64,000 nucleotides of DNA from Flavobacteriales bacterium (GTDB taxonomy: Bacteria > Bacteroidota > Bacteroidia > Flavobacteriales_D > Parvicellaceae). The notes beneath the pieces are model-generated. The model made no database searches. It saw only the letters and a program-made list of their open reading frames with translations, and was not told where the DNA came from. The stretch covers positions 721,065-785,064 of the forward strand of contig JACJZN010000007.1 in assembly GCA_020635565.1 (NCBI GenBank), given 5' to 3'. This document shows positions 8,907 through 19,344 of this stretch, in pieces (positions within the stretch are counted from its first letter, which is position 1; each line of letters begins with the position of its first letter). A program made the translations under genes and the position numbers.

Positions 8907-10130
8907 GTGAAAACTACATTTTATATAGCTCGGAGGTACTTCTTTTCGCGAAAGTCGAAGAGTATTATTAATATAACCTCGGCAATTTCTGTGCTGGGAA
9001 TTTTTGTCTCTACTGCAGCAATGATAATTGTTCTAAGTGGTTTCAATGGTATAGAGTCCCTAGTCAAAGAACTGTACAGTCACTTTGATCCAGACATTAC
9101 TTTTTCTCCCAAAATGGGGAAGTCATACCATAAGGATGAGGTAGATTTTGATGCTATAAAGTCTATGAAAGAAGTTGAGTATGTCTATCCTGTCATAGAA
9201 GAGATAACTATGCTCAAGCATGATGAGCAATACATCTTTGCAACAATGAAAGGGGTAGGTGAGGAGTTTTTCAAATCCGGACTTCTGTCACACTCAATTT
9301 ACGATGGTCAGGGAATAATTGATGACTATAATACGATGATCCTTGGATATGGGGTTCAAGGGAAATTACAGGTTGCCGCGAATGACATGTATGATAATAA
9401 AGTTAAAGTATATGGATTATTGCGTACCGAAAAGGCTTCCAAGAATAATCAGGACGCATTTAAAACTCAGGTTGGTTATGTCAGGGGTGTGTTTAGTGTA
9501 AATCCAGAGTTTGATAATCAATACGTACTAGTGTCTTTGGATTTTGCTAAAGAGCTTCTAGAGTATGAAGATGATTATTCTAAATTCGAAGTTAAGCTTA
9601 AGGACGGTGTTGATGAGTTTGAAGCAAAGGAAAAGATCTTACAACTCACAGGAAATGCCTTCATTGGTAAAACACGCTACGAATTAAACGAGATCATTTT
9701 CAAAACCAATGAAACTGAAAAGTGGATGGTATTTTTAATTCTAGGGTTTATCATGATCATTTCCACCTTCAATATTATTGCATCACTTTCTATGCTGATC
9801 CTTGATAAACAAAAGGATATTAAGACACTGATCAGCTTGGGAGCATCTGAGATCATGATCAAGAGAATATTTATTCTGGAAGGGTTAATGATCAATTTTA
9901 TAGGAGCGATCTTAGGTGGTTTGGTTGGTTTTGTAGTGTGCTGGGGGCAGATCAATTATCACTTTGTTGAAATGGAGAATAGTGTAACGGATTACTGGCC
10001 AGTAATCGTAAAATGGCAAGATATCGTTATGATCTTCACTACTGTTGTAGTCATTGGATTGCTTTCTTCATATATTCCAGTCAATTACTTGGTTAAAAGA
10101 CATTTTAGTCAGATGTTTAAGCGTTCCTGA
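8907..10130 (+). CDS. LolC/LolE-type ABC transporter permease (FtsX family)
   Basis: Inner-membrane permease of the MacB/FtsX superfamily, the branch that extracts lipoproteins for outer-membrane transport. One membrane segment lies near residues 20-45 after an amphipathic start (FYIARRYFFSRKSKSIINIT). A periplasmic domain of about 220 residues follows, then three segments between 270 and 400 with the FtsX motif (ILGFIMIISTFNIIASLSML, SLGASEIMIKRIF). The start is GTG at 8907. The matching ATPase gene (LolD) is not in the window, which is usual in this phylum. The Lol role is from family resemblance. Confidence 0.88.
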   Translation: MKTTFYIARRYFFSRKSKSIINITSAISVLGIFVSTAAMIIVLSGFNGIESLVKELYSHFDPDITFSPKMGKSYHKDEVDFDAIKSMKEVEYVYPVIEEITMLKHDEQYIFATMKGVGEEFFKSGLLSHSIYDGQGIIDDYNTMILGYGVQGKLQVAANDMYDNKVKVYGLLRTEKASKNNQDAFKTQVGYVRGVFSVNPEFDNQYVLVSLDFAKELLEYEDDYSKFEVKLKDGVDEFEAKEKILQLTGNAFIGKTRYELNEIIFKTNETEKWMVFLILGFIMIISTFNIIASLSMLILDKQKDIKTLISLGASEIMIKRIFILEGLMINFIGAILGGLVGFVVCWGQINYHFVEMENSVTDYWPVIVKWQDIVMIFTTVVVIGLLSSYIPVNYLVKRHFSQMFKRS

Positions 10131-10139
10131 CCCTTTTGT

Positions 10140-10170
10140 TTTGGTTTGATATTTGAGTATTTTATCTTTA
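10140..10170 (+). promoter_or_regulatory. Bacteroidota-type promoter for the WD40-caspase gene
   Basis: TTTG at 10140-10143, a 19-base spacer, then TATCTTTA at 10163-10170. This matches the phylum's -33 TTTG / -7 TAnnTTTG pattern with one mismatch. It ends 10 bases before the ATG at 10181, leaving a very short leader. Confidence 0.5.
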
Positions 10171-10180
10171 GAGAAAATTG

Positions 10181-13100
10181 ATGAAGATGAGATTGATACT
10201 AACCACCCTACTAATTGTTTTCTATTCTTGGTTATTTGCGCAGAAGCCTGAAGTTGTTGTTTCTACTGGTCATACGGACAAGGTGAATAGTATCAGTATT
10301 TCGTTAGATGGGACATTGATAGCAACGGGAAGTGGTGATAAAACTGTTAAGATAATCGAGACTTCTACGGGTAAGGAATTAAGAACTATTTCTGGTTTCA
10401 ATCAGCGTGTGAGCGTAGTAAAATTCGACAAAACTACTACCGTGGTGGCTGCTCAGTCAGAAGGCGAGGAATTGAAAATCATAGATCTTGAAACCGGTAA
10501 TGTTACACAGAACTTTCAATCAAATCTAGATGAGTTTGACTTTTGCCTGAATGACCGTAAAGTTGCGTTTGTTAATACGAGTTCATATTTGTGTATCGGA
10601 GATATTGCTACTGGTGAAGTAACCGAGTTTGAAGATATTTATGGAATTGTTAGACTAATCGTTGGACGTTCTGATGATAGTAAATTAGTGTTCCTAGACT
10701 ATAAGGGAGGAATTAATGAGGTAGATTTAAAGGAAGGAAAAATTGTTAGGAATGTAACTGTTTTTAAGGAATTTAAGTTTCCTACCTGTCGAATTGCATT
10801 ATCCCCGGATGATAAAACACTGGCGGTTGCGTTTGGCGATCAGAAAACCTTAAAACCAACTTTGGTTGTTTTTGATTTCGAAACGCTGGAGCGTAAAGGA
10901 GAACTTAAGGGGCATGATTCTTACATCTTTGATATGATCTTCAGTAAACAAACTGGCGATCTGATCACTACTTCACATGAGAATAAAACAATTATCTGGG
11001 ATGTCAACAAAATGATGGAAAAACAATCTGCTTCATTTGGGATCTTCGGTTCAACAGCACTTGATACACACCCATTTGAACCCTATTTTCTTCAGGCCGA
11101 GATGTCTACTGTTTATTACATCAGCGAAAGGGATATGAAGGTTACAAAAACTTTCAGAGCACTTGGAAATAGAGTGATGAATATGACTTACGATCAGATT
11201 GGAAACTACTTGGTAACTACAGGAGTAAATATGTCTGGATTACCGGGAAGTAATGGAATGGTTAAAATTTGGGATTTGGAACAAAACAAGATCAAACGTT
11301 CAATTCATGGTTTTTGGCCAGTTGCATTTTCGCCAAATGGACGTGATTTGGTGACGATGTATGGAGGATCTGAGATGGCAGTTTGGAACCCATCAACCGG
11401 TGAAATAAAAAACAAACTTAATACGGAGGGTGAGTTGATCCAAAATGTAGCATTCAATAAAGATGGGAGCCTATTGGCAGGAGCGGGATATTTAGGAATT
11501 CTGAGAGTCTGGGACATGAAGGACTACAAGTTGAGTAAAAAATTTGTCGGACACGTGGGTGGAATCTATGGCTCTAGTTTCAGTCCTGATGGAAAACTCT
11601 TGGTATCATGTGGCATGGATAATACCGTGCGAATATGGGACTTAAAAACGGAGAAAGAGATTCATAAAATCGATCTGGCCGATGAGTATGCTATTATTTT
11701 GAGTGATGTTAAGTTTAGTCCAGATGGATCTTTAATAGCTGTAGCTTCCTGGGATCACAAAGTTAGGATTTATAATACTTCTGATTGGTCTCTGAAGCAT
11801 ACGCTTGAAGGACATACCAATATGATAACAACAATTGACTTTAGTGCTGATGGAAGGTTTCTTGCAAGTGGAGCAGGAAATAATTCAGTCGCAGAAGCTG
11901 ATAATTCTGTTATAGTTTGGAATGTTGAAAAAGGAACTGAGCACTGCCGTTACAAGGGACATAGAGGAATGATCTGGAAAGTTGTCTTTGATAAATTATC
12001 CAGTCATATTTACAGCTCAGGTGATGACGGAACCATAAGAGTATGGGATTATAAGAACTGTGAGGAGGTTGCATTAATGGCTTCCGTGGGAGATGAGGAT
12101 TATGTAATTGCAACCCCAGATAATTATTACATGTCTTCCAAGGATGCGCTGGAAGCTGTTTCTTTCAGAATTGGCAAGAAACTATATCCTTTCGAACAGT
12201 TTGATCTTAGGTTGAATCGCCCCGATATTGTTTCTTCGAGGCTAGGAAAAACTCCGCAGGGATTAATCAATGCCTATCAATACGTTTATGAGAAGCGTTT
12301 AAGGAAAATGGGGTTTGACAAAGATCAACTAGGTGAGGACTTTCATATGCCTCAAGTGAAGATTGAAACAGATTCAAAGGTATTTACTACAACCAATCGA
12401 AAATTCAAACTGACGGCTTATGCAGAGGATGAAAAATATATATTGGATCGATTGAATGTATATGTAAATGACGTTCCTATCTACGGTTTAAAGGGCTTTG
12501 ATCTTAGTGACTTAAAGGCGCACTCTGTTCGTAAGGACGTGGAGATAGAGTTGGCGGAAGGCAAGAATAAAATTCAGGTATCTGTCCATAATGAGAGTGG
12601 GGTAGAATCACTACGCGAGACCTATGAACTGGTTTATAATGGAGAGATAGAAAAGAGTGATCTTTATCTTATTACAATTGGTGTAAGTAAATATGAGAAT
12701 GAAAAGTTCAATTTGAAGTATGCCGCCAAAGACGCTCAGGATGTACTGAATGAAATATCGAAATCAGAGCATTTGTATAAAAGTGTGAAATCAAAAACAT
12801 TACTAGACGAAGATGTTACAAAGGAAAATATTATGGCTTTAGCAGATTTTCTCTCATCGGCAAAGGAGAATGATGCCGTAATTATTTTTGTGGCTGGTCA
12901 CGGTCTCTTAGATGAAAATCTAGATTACTATTATGCTACTCATAATGTGAATTTTGACCGACCTTCAGATGGTGGAGTGTCTTATGATATGCTGGAAAGT
13001 TTGATAGCTGCAGTTAAGGCTTATCAGAAATTGTTGATTATGGATACCTGTCACAGCGGAGAATTAGACAAAGAGGAAGTCGAGGCAAGTAAGTCTGAAG

Positions 13101-13477
13101 ATGTAAGATTAGGAGATGTTGAATTTAGAGCCGTTGGTGCTGGCCTAAGACAGAAAGAAGGGTTTGGATTTGAGAATGCGGGTGAACTTATGGAAACGAT
13201 GTTCGTGGACGTGAGAAAGGGGACAGGAGCAACGGTGATTTCAAGTGCTGGTGGGGCTGAATTTGCTATGGAAAGCGCAGAATGGAAAAATGGCTTGTTT
13301 ACATATTGCTTGTTGAATGGTTTACAATCTAAAATGGCTGATATCAATAAAGATGGTGAGATCCATGTTTCTGAATTGAGAAATTTTGTTTACGAAGAAG
13401 TGATTAAATTATCCAATGGAAAGCAAAGACCTACAGCAAGGGCAGAGAACCTTAGTATAGATTATAGAGTTTGGTAA
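10181..13477 (+). CDS. Secreted WD40-repeat caspase-like (C14) protease
   Basis: Predicted exported caspase-fold cysteine protease. Residues 1-20 are a signal peptide ending in LFAQ. Residues 25-660 are WD40 repeats forming one or two propellers (for example SGDKTVKI, VSCGMDNTVRIWDL, YSSGDDGTIRVWDY). A linker domain follows to about 820, and the caspase domain runs from about 825: VGVSKYENEKFNLKYAAKDA-type start, catalytic His907 in VAGHG and Cys957 in MDTCHSGE, both intact. Near the C-terminus DINKDGEIHVSEL is a canonical EF-hand loop. ATG at 10181 is preferred to TTG at 10178. A terminator follows directly. Location outside the inner membrane is inferred from the signal peptide; substrates are unknown. 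Confidence 0.9.
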   Translation: MKMRLILTTLLIVFYSWLFAQKPEVVVSTGHTDKVNSISISLDGTLIATGSGDKTVKIIETSTGKELRTISGFNQRVSVVKFDKTTTVVAAQSEGEELKIIDLETGNVTQNFQSNLDEFDFCLNDRKVAFVNTSSYLCIGDIATGEVTEFEDIYGIVRLIVGRSDDSKLVFLDYKGGINEVDLKEGKIVRNVTVFKEFKFPTCRIALSPDDKTLAVAFGDQKTLKPTLVVFDFETLERKGELKGHDSYIFDMIFSKQTGDLITTSHENKTIIWDVNKMMEKQSASFGIFGSTALDTHPFEPYFLQAEMSTVYYISERDMKVTKTFRALGNRVMNMTYDQIGNYLVTTGVNMSGLPGSNGMVKIWDLEQNKIKRSIHGFWPVAFSPNGRDLVTMYGGSEMAVWNPSTGEIKNKLNTEGELIQNVAFNKDGSLLAGAGYLGILRVWDMKDYKLSKKFVGHVGGIYGSSFSPDGKLLVSCGMDNTVRIWDLKTEKEIHKIDLADEYAIILSDVKFSPDGSLIAVASWDHKVRIYNTSDWSLKHTLEGHTNMITTIDFSADGRFLASGAGNNSVAEADNSVIVWNVEKGTEHCRYKGHRGMIWKVVFDKLSSHIYSSGDDGTIRVWDYKNCEEVALMASVGDEDYVIATPDNYYMSSKDALEAVSFRIGKKLYPFEQFDLRLNRPDIVSSRLGKTPQGLINAYQYVYEKRLRKMGFDKDQLGEDFHMPQVKIETDSKVFTTTNRKFKLTAYAEDEKYILDRLNVYVNDVPIYGLKGFDLSDLKAHSVRKDVEIELAEGKNKIQVSVHNESGVESLRETYELVYNGEIEKSDLYLITIGVSKYENEKFNLKYAAKDAQDVLNEISKSEHLYKSVKSKTLLDEDVTKENIMALADFLSSAKENDAVIIFVAGHGLLDENLDYYYATHNVNFDRPSDGGVSYDMLESLIAAVKAYQKLLIMDTCHSGELDKEEVEASKSEDVRLGDVEFRAVGAGLRQKEGFGFENAGELMETMFVDVRKGTGATVISSAGGAEFAMESAEWKNGLFTYCLLNGLQSKMADINKDGEIHVSELRNFVYEEVIKLSNGKQRPTARAENLSIDYRVW

Positions 13478-13511
13478 AAAAAAAGGGCTTCAAATCGAAG
13501 CCCTTTTTTTT
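13476..13511. terminator. Bidirectional rho-independent terminator
   Basis: Perfect stem of 11 bp (13481-13491 with 13497-13507) and 5-base loop, with A-run before and T-run after. It lies between two convergent genes, so it serves both strands; it touches the stop codon of the minus-strand gene. Confidence 0.9.
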
Positions 13512-13938
13512 ATTCTTGATAATGATAGGATCCATCTGGTCTAAAGTAGATGGTAACAATCTTCTTTTTGTCTTTGATTTTTACTACACATCTTTCTGGT
13601 GCAGTACCGGAATTGAGATGATAAGAATTTACTACGTTCTTCATTTTATAATTAGTAGTGACATATGATTGAACATCTGCCTGCAAATCTTCGAAAGCGA
13701 TTTGAAGTAATGACGAACGATAATTTCCATGGTCGTCATAAGCGATCTCTCCAGCAGCGTTATTGGTGGAAAAAACAACTTTACATCCATTCTCAGAAAC
13801 TTCCCAATTTGAATTTATGGTTGAACCTCGTTCACTTTCAATTCTTTCACTGAAATCAGCCAAGGCCTTTTCTGGGACAGTTTGTCCGAATGAAACGCCT
13901 ACAATTGCAAGTGCTAAAACTACTACACTATACTTCAT
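13510..13938 (-). CDS. Small secreted PepSY-like protein
   Basis: Exported protein of 142 residues: signal peptide 1-18 ending in SFGQ, then two similar alpha/beta halves. The layout (VPEKALADFSER, a strand region, EIAYDDHGNYRSS, then a second helix QADVQSYVTTNYK and a strand region ending in IYFRPDGSYHYQE) resembles the PepSY-like periplasmic domain of Bacteroidota. No enzymatic motif is present and the function is unknown. It is separated by only 10 bases from the end of the giant protein gene upstream, so both are likely in one transcript. Confidence 0.7.
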   Translation of the reverse strand: MKYSVVVLALAIVGVSFGQTVPEKALADFSERIESERGSTINSNWEVSENGCKVVFSTNNAAGEIAYDDHGNYRSSLLQIAFEDLQADVQSYVTTNYKMKNVVNSYHLNSGTAPERCVVKIKDKKKIVTIYFRPDGSYHYQE

Positions 13939-13948
13939 AATACATTAA

Positions 13949-16900
13949 TTATCTGATTAGTCTTAAATGACCATTAAATTCATACTCCTGTCCATCAAAA
14001 CCTCTAGCAGTTATGATATAATAATATACTCCTTCTGGTACTTCAAGTCCAGCTTCAGTTCTTCCATCCCAACCAGCTTGAAGGAATTCATAAGTGGCTA
14101 TTAGATTACCCCACCTGTTAAAGATGGTTATGTCAAAACTTTCAATAAATTCTGCCCTAACCTTAAAGAGATCATTTACCCCATCTCCATTAGGAGAGAA
14201 AATGTTTGGTATGATAACAGTTCCTTCTCCTATAACGTTAATTGTGTACGTAGCGGTGTCTGTACATCCTGCCGCATCCGTAATAACCAATGTAACGGTA
14301 TAAACACCGCCTGTATCGTAAACCATTACAGGAGGGTTCACTAAATTGGATGTATCTCCATTACCAAAATCCCAGTGATAACTTACTGCATTGAAAGATG
14401 TATCAAAGAATAACACTTCAAGAGGATATAATCCCGAGTCTGGCGTTGCTGTGAACTCTGCGTTAAGACTATCACCATCAACAATAGATAGAGAAGCTAT
14501 CTGCGTACAGTTATTGCTAGCAGTTACTATGAGATTGTAGGTTCCTTCGCCTATTCCATTGAGATCAACGGTAGTATCTCCATTACTCCATAGATAGGTA
14601 AAAGGTCCTACTCCTCCGTTGACAGTAGAAGTGATTAATCCATCTGTAGAATTGAAACAACTTGCATCAGTCCCAACGAGGGTAATAGAGTCTATTCCCT
14701 GAATTGTAGTAACAAATATGGTATCCTGAATACTTAAACAACCATCTGAATTTATAGAGTTAACGGTAAAGATTGTGTCACCCAAAATCAAAGGAGAAAT
14801 AGAAGATGTAGTTTCCCCTGTACTCCATAAGTAAGAGGTTCCTCCACTTGCCGTAAGATTAATCGTATTGGAAGTACACGAAATCGTGTCATTGGAAACA
14901 TTGCTTATAGATGGGACCGGAAATACATCAACTGTGAATGTTGTAGAATCTACAGTATTACAGGGTATAGTTCCAATGCTATCCCAGGTTACAATAACCT
15001 TGAATGTGGTAGTAGTTGTAGGAGAGACCCAAATAGAATCGTTAGTCATTCCATTATCCCAAAGGAAGTATGCACCACCCTCAACCACGAGCATTGTACT
15101 GTCTCCAGCACAAATAGTAGTGTCTGATGCTGAAATCGAGGCACTTACACCAGTTACCTGAACTAGGATAGAATCTTCAGCTGTACAGCCGTTTAGGTCT
15201 GCAACTACAGAGTACCATGTATCAACCAATGGATTTGCACTAATAGATTGAGAAGTTGCTGTTGAACCTACAGTCCACTGATACGTAGATCCTATAGCTC
15301 CGTTAGCTACTAAGGTCGTAGCGTCTCCAGCACATATTTGATCCGCTCCAGAAATAAACACTTCAGACAAGACTGCATTTACTGTAATGTTTGTTGAGGC
15401 TGAGCATTCAAATTCAGATACTGTTACGGAGTAAGTTGTAGTGTCAAATGGTGTAACAGTTATGGTAGCAGTGGTTTCACCACTATCCCAAAGATAAGTA
15501 CTTCCTCCAGTTACAGTAAGATCTGTTGAATTACCGTAACATACATCAATTCCTGGATTGGAAGAAATTGTAGGTGTAGGAATCGGATCAACAATTAAAG
15601 TAATATTTGCTGTAGATGAAGACAATCCACAACAAGGAGTCTCAATTTGTAATGTAATGTTATAAGTGCCTGGAGTGTTAAATACTTGACCTGTAACATC
15701 TACATTAGAAGTTGTAACTGCACTAGGTGAAATAGCATTGTCAAAATCCCAGTAGTAGATATAATTAATACCGTTACTTACTGCTGTGAAATCTGCAGAT
15801 TCACCCACACAAACATGGTAATCTGTGCCATACTGTGTGGCAGTTGTACCAATAACAGGTTGAAGTCCTGTTCCGCTCACAACAATGTTGACAAATCCTG
15901 TGTAGACATCACCTCCATAGTCTATGTCTTTGAATCCTGTGGTTGTATAAGAACTTGTAAATGTACTTCCTGCTCCTGTTGCAGGTGAACCTCCTGTTCC
16001 AACATCCCATGCATTACTAGATCCTGCTCCAAAATCAGTAGAAGTATTAGTACAAGTAACATTCTCAACTGTAATAGTTGGTTGAGAAGGAAGTCCGAAA
16101 CTTGTTGAAGAAGTTGATAATGCCGTACCACTTTCTAGATAAACGCCATGCGACTCTCCATCACCGCCATCACCACCGTCTCCGCCAGTACCACCAGTAC
16201 CACCTTGACCTCCTGGTCCACCTCTGTTTGCTTGGCCGTCACTAGATGTGTTTCCTAATGGAGAAGTTCCCCCTGTTCCTCCAGCACCACCAGATCCTCC
16301 AGTACCTCCTGTACCAATAGTGCCTCCGATTACATCTGAATCAATAAAGTTTCCGTTTGTTCCATTTGATACAAGCATCACAGCGATTGAGGATCCACCT
16401 CCGTACGCACCTTTTCCGGCACCACCGGCACCGCCACCACCACCACCACCGGAACCTCCTCCGCCAGCAGCATCACATCCACCACCAGTGTCTCTTCCGC
16501 AGCCACCGCCACCACCACCACCAGAACCTCCAGTTCCTACAGTTCCATTAGTTCCTATGCCAGCTACCCAGAAACCTCCAACTATGCTTCCAGAACCTGT
16601 TGTTCCATTTACTCCATCGGTACCGTTTCCTCCAACGCCTCCAGTTCCTCCGTAAGGAGTGTCAGAGTTATTTCCATCACTTGGTCCACCAGCACCACCA
16701 GTTCCTGGACTAGGTCCAGAACCTGTATTTCCTGAGTTTCCTGAAGCCGATGTGTCTTCATCCCGTCCATTTCCACCAGTTCCACCTGAATTTCCGTTTC
16801 CACCAGTAGTTCCTAACCCAGTAGCACTCGCACCACCAGATCCACCCGCACCTCCGGTAGCTCCATTTCCTCCTTGATCTGTACTAAAGACTGCACAACT

Positions 16901-19270
16901 ACTTTCTCCAGCTTGTCCTGTACCACCTGTACCTCCAATTGCTCCATCAGCTCCATCCCATGTAGAATTGTAAGTTAATGGATTATCATCACCATCACCA
17001 GCAGATGCATCACCTGGTAAGATCTGACATCTTACAATTTCATAATTATAAGCTCCTGTCAAGTGCATGCCATAAGTGGATACACCATAGCCTGCTGTTC
17101 CTGATGGAGCATCATCTGTAGTTATCGTAAGATCTTGTAATCTAAAATCATGGATACCATTACCATAAATGGCAACAATTCTTTCGCTAGCACCTGATCC
17201 CTCAATATTTGAAGTTGTTCGGTTAATTGTAGTAGCACCCGGCAAAGATGTTTTCTGCCACCCGTTACCAGCGTCAAATCCTCCTTCAATGGTCGTAAAT
17301 GAAGAAATAGTGGAAATAGGATTGTTGAAGTTGTAAGTACCAATCGCCATTCTGATAATTGCACCGTTACAGTTTGACATTGAAAGGGCAGTTAAAAGAT
17401 CAGTAGGATCCGCCTGTGTACCTATACCTGTTCCTGTGGTGGAAACATAAATCACATTACAAGCAGGAACAGTACCAGGGTCTCTTACAATTACTTGAAC
17501 TGTATCCAGAGTAGTACAACCAAACCAACTTGTAGCTACATTGTACGTTGAATCAGCTGGAGGTGTTGCGATGGTGGATGTTCCACTTGTTCCATCACTC
17601 CAAAGATGAGTAGCTCCTACAAGCGAAGAGGACACAGTTAGAGTTACTGCATCTCCTGGACACATGTAGGTAGGACTAGGTGTTATAGTTGTAGGAGGTG
17701 GAACATTTTCAATGGTCACATCTTGCGTGATAACCACAGTTTCTGTTCCACAAAGATTCGAAATATCTGCAGTTAAGGTAATAGTGTAAGTCCCATCCAG
17801 CGTGTAGCTGTGTGAAACATTCTGTCCAGTAGCAGTATTACCGTCACCAAAATCCCAACTCCAAGAAAGAACAGAATAAGGACCTGTTTCTCCGTTGAAA
17901 TCTATTGATGAATTTGTACAGATCTCTGCATATGGAATTTGATTAAAAGTGTAATTCTGAGCTTGTGCATCAATATTGAAACTCACTCCCAGATTATTCA
18001 AACTAGCTCCTGCCACATATCCATATGATTCATAAGAGCCATATCCATAAACGTAAGCCACTACACCACTATCAGATGCAATGTTATGGTTGCCAGATGA
18101 AATAGGTCTTCTTGCGTAAGAATAGGTAGGGTTAGAAGGAATAGTATTAAAGAATCCTCCAATTCCAGCTCCATCTAAGAATACAGAATTCGTAGTAGAA
18201 GTTTTACTAATAATATTCACGAAATAGGAAGAAATCACAGACGAAGTGAAAGCATTAAATGTAATGGTATCCAATGTCTGTTCAATTGGACTCAAAGTAA
18301 TAATAAAAGGGTCAGCATTAGCACCATCGCAGTCTCCTCCTTTTGAATATTGCATAACCATAATTGGTTGATCAGCAGTGATGAAACTAGCAGATGATAA
18401 AGATTGCTGAAGGTATTGACCTGCATTCAGAACTGTTGGAGCACCACCATTGATACTGACATTGGTTCCATTTTGAGAAGCTAAGATTCTAAATAGGTCA
18501 CTATTTCTAGTCTGGTAGACTGATGTGGCGTAATTCATCCCCCATGTCGAAATTGGATAAACCTGTTCGAATAAGTGATCGCAATAAGGACATCCCCCAA
18601 CATTTGTACAAACAGCACCTGTGAATACTGCAAATTTCTCACAGCCCCCTAAAGATCTGATATATGTTCCTGTAAGGTCTCCTGCTGTTGCCTGTACCTG
18701 GTAAACCTCACCTTGATTTAATGTGATTGTAAATGGAACTCCAGCAGCATTTCCACCATCAGTAGCAACACTCGGTGTAATTTCTATTTGTGTACCATTC
18801 TGAACTCCCACCACCATAAACTCAGTTGGAATATTACTACTATTCAATAAAGCAGGAGTTACATTGATCGTATAATACTCAATTCCTAATGTTTGGGTTG
18901 GAAGAATAATTGAAGCATCAGAACTATAGGCTTCGTAGTTTAATCCATATACGGTTACTGGATCATTTGCCACCACATGTATTCCTTTCCCTTGAACGGT
19001 TTGATTAGTGGTTGTGACTCCTTGCCCTGCTGGAATAGCAATAGCAGTAGTGCTATTGGCAGCTACCGTAAAGGTTTGTGAGAATCCTTGTCCGGGAATA
19101 CTTATCGTACCAGATGTAGCGACATCAGATGATATGTACACCGTTGGTGATGGAGTTTGATAATTCTCCATGAAACCGAACCAAAAGTCAGTTCCTTTGG
19201 TAGAAAATATCTGACCGAAAATAAATGAATGAGAGATAGTTAAGAAAAGTAGGGCAAATAACTTATTCAT
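13949..19270 (-). CDS. Giant adhesin-like secreted protein with PKD domains and T9SS type B tail
   Basis: Cell-surface or secreted protein of 1773 residues. Order of parts: signal peptide (1-19, IFGQ); IgGFc-binding-like N-terminal region (20-330, TKGTDFWFGFMENY, VTVYGLNYEAYSSD); PKD domain (about 455-545, WDFGDGNTATGQNVSHSYT); an Ig-like segment; a right-handed beta-helix start (about 610-770); a Gly-rich stretch (about 770-1060) of GGTGG and GGAGG units; a second PKD-like part; several Ig-like repeats with the pattern CYGNSTDLTVTGG; a SprB-type repeat (about 1570); a third PKD (HWDFGNGDTS); and a type B sorting domain beginning IFSPNGDGVNDLFKV and ending in a basic RLIR. Known relatives carry out gliding, adhesion or biofilm roles; which applies here is unknown. 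Confidence 0.9.
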   Translation of the reverse strand: MNKLFALLFLTISHSFIFGQIFSTKGTDFWFGFMENYQTPSPTVYISSDVATSGTISIPGQGFSQTFTVAANSTTAIAIPAGQGVTTTNQTVQGKGIHVVANDPVTVYGLNYEAYSSDASIILPTQTLGIEYYTINVTPALLNSSNIPTEFMVVGVQNGTQIEITPSVATDGGNAAGVPFTITLNQGEVYQVQATAGDLTGTYIRSLGGCEKFAVFTGAVCTNVGGCPYCDHLFEQVYPISTWGMNYATSVYQTRNSDLFRILASQNGTNVSINGGAPTVLNAGQYLQQSLSSASFITADQPIMVMQYSKGGDCDGANADPFIITLSPIEQTLDTITFNAFTSSVISSYFVNIISKTSTTNSVFLDGAGIGGFFNTIPSNPTYSYARRPISSGNHNIASDSGVVAYVYGYGSYESYGYVAGASLNNLGVSFNIDAQAQNYTFNQIPYAEICTNSSIDFNGETGPYSVLSWSWDFGDGNTATGQNVSHSYTLDGTYTITLTADISNLCGTETVVITQDVTIENVPPPTTITPSPTYMCPGDAVTLTVSSSLVGATHLWSDGTSGTSTIATPPADSTYNVATSWFGCTTLDTVQVIVRDPGTVPACNVIYVSTTGTGIGTQADPTDLLTALSMSNCNGAIIRMAIGTYNFNNPISTISSFTTIEGGFDAGNGWQKTSLPGATTINRTTSNIEGSGASERIVAIYGNGIHDFRLQDLTITTDDAPSGTAGYGVSTYGMHLTGAYNYEIVRCQILPGDASAGDGDDNPLTYNSTWDGADGAIGGTGGTGQAGESSCAVFSTDQGGNGATGGAGGSGGASATGLGTTGGNGNSGGTGGNGRDEDTSASGNSGNTGSGPSPGTGGAGGPSDGNNSDTPYGGTGGVGGNGTDGVNGTTGSGSIVGGFWVAGIGTNGTVGTGGSGGGGGGGCGRDTGGGCDAAGGGGSGGGGGGGAGGAGKGAYGGGSSIAVMLVSNGTNGNFIDSDVIGGTIGTGGTGGSGGAGGTGGTSPLGNTSSDGQANRGGPGGQGGTGGTGGDGGDGGDGESHGVYLESGTALSTSSTSFGLPSQPTITVENVTCTNTSTDFGAGSSNAWDVGTGGSPATGAGSTFTSSYTTTGFKDIDYGGDVYTGFVNIVVSGTGLQPVIGTTATQYGTDYHVCVGESADFTAVSNGINYIYYWDFDNAISPSAVTTSNVDVTGQVFNTPGTYNITLQIETPCCGLSSSTANITLIVDPIPTPTISSNPGIDVCYGNSTDLTVTGGSTYLWDSGETTATITVTPFDTTTYSVTVSEFECSASTNITVNAVLSEVFISGADQICAGDATTLVANGAIGSTYQWTVGSTATSQSISANPLVDTWYSVVADLNGCTAEDSILVQVTGVSASISASDTTICAGDSTMLVVEGGAYFLWDNGMTNDSIWVSPTTTTTFKVIVTWDSIGTIPCNTVDSTTFTVDVFPVPSISNVSNDTISCTSNTINLTASGGTSYLWSTGETTSSISPLILGDTIFTVNSINSDGCLSIQDTIFVTTIQGIDSITLVGTDASCFNSTDGLITSTVNGGVGPFTYLWSNGDTTVDLNGIGEGTYNLIVTASNNCTQIASLSIVDGDSLNAEFTATPDSGLYPLEVLFFDTSFNAVSYHWDFGNGDTSNLVNPPVMVYDTGGVYTVTLVITDAAGCTDTATYTINVIGEGTVIIPNIFSPNGDGVNDLFKVRAEFIESFDITIFNRWGNLIATYEFLQAGWDGRTEAGLEVPEGVYYYIITARGFDGQEYEFNGHLRLIR

Positions 19271-19292
19271 TTTATTAGTTAGTGATTTTGTA

Positions 19293-19300
19293 CAAATATA
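19293..19300 (-). promoter_or_regulatory. -7 promoter element of the giant surface protein gene
   Basis: On the minus strand this reads TATATTTG, an exact TAnnTTTG match, 22 bases before the ATG at 19270. No clear TTTG partner is seen at the expected distance. Confidence 0.45.
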
Positions 19301-19344
19301 AAGGTTTATACATTATGACGTATAATAGTCTAAAAAGGTTGATG

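Noticed and set aside
16248..16877. Long proline-rich open frames on the plus strand
   Set aside because: They are the antisense of the Gly-rich block of the giant surface protein and have no start context or folded content.
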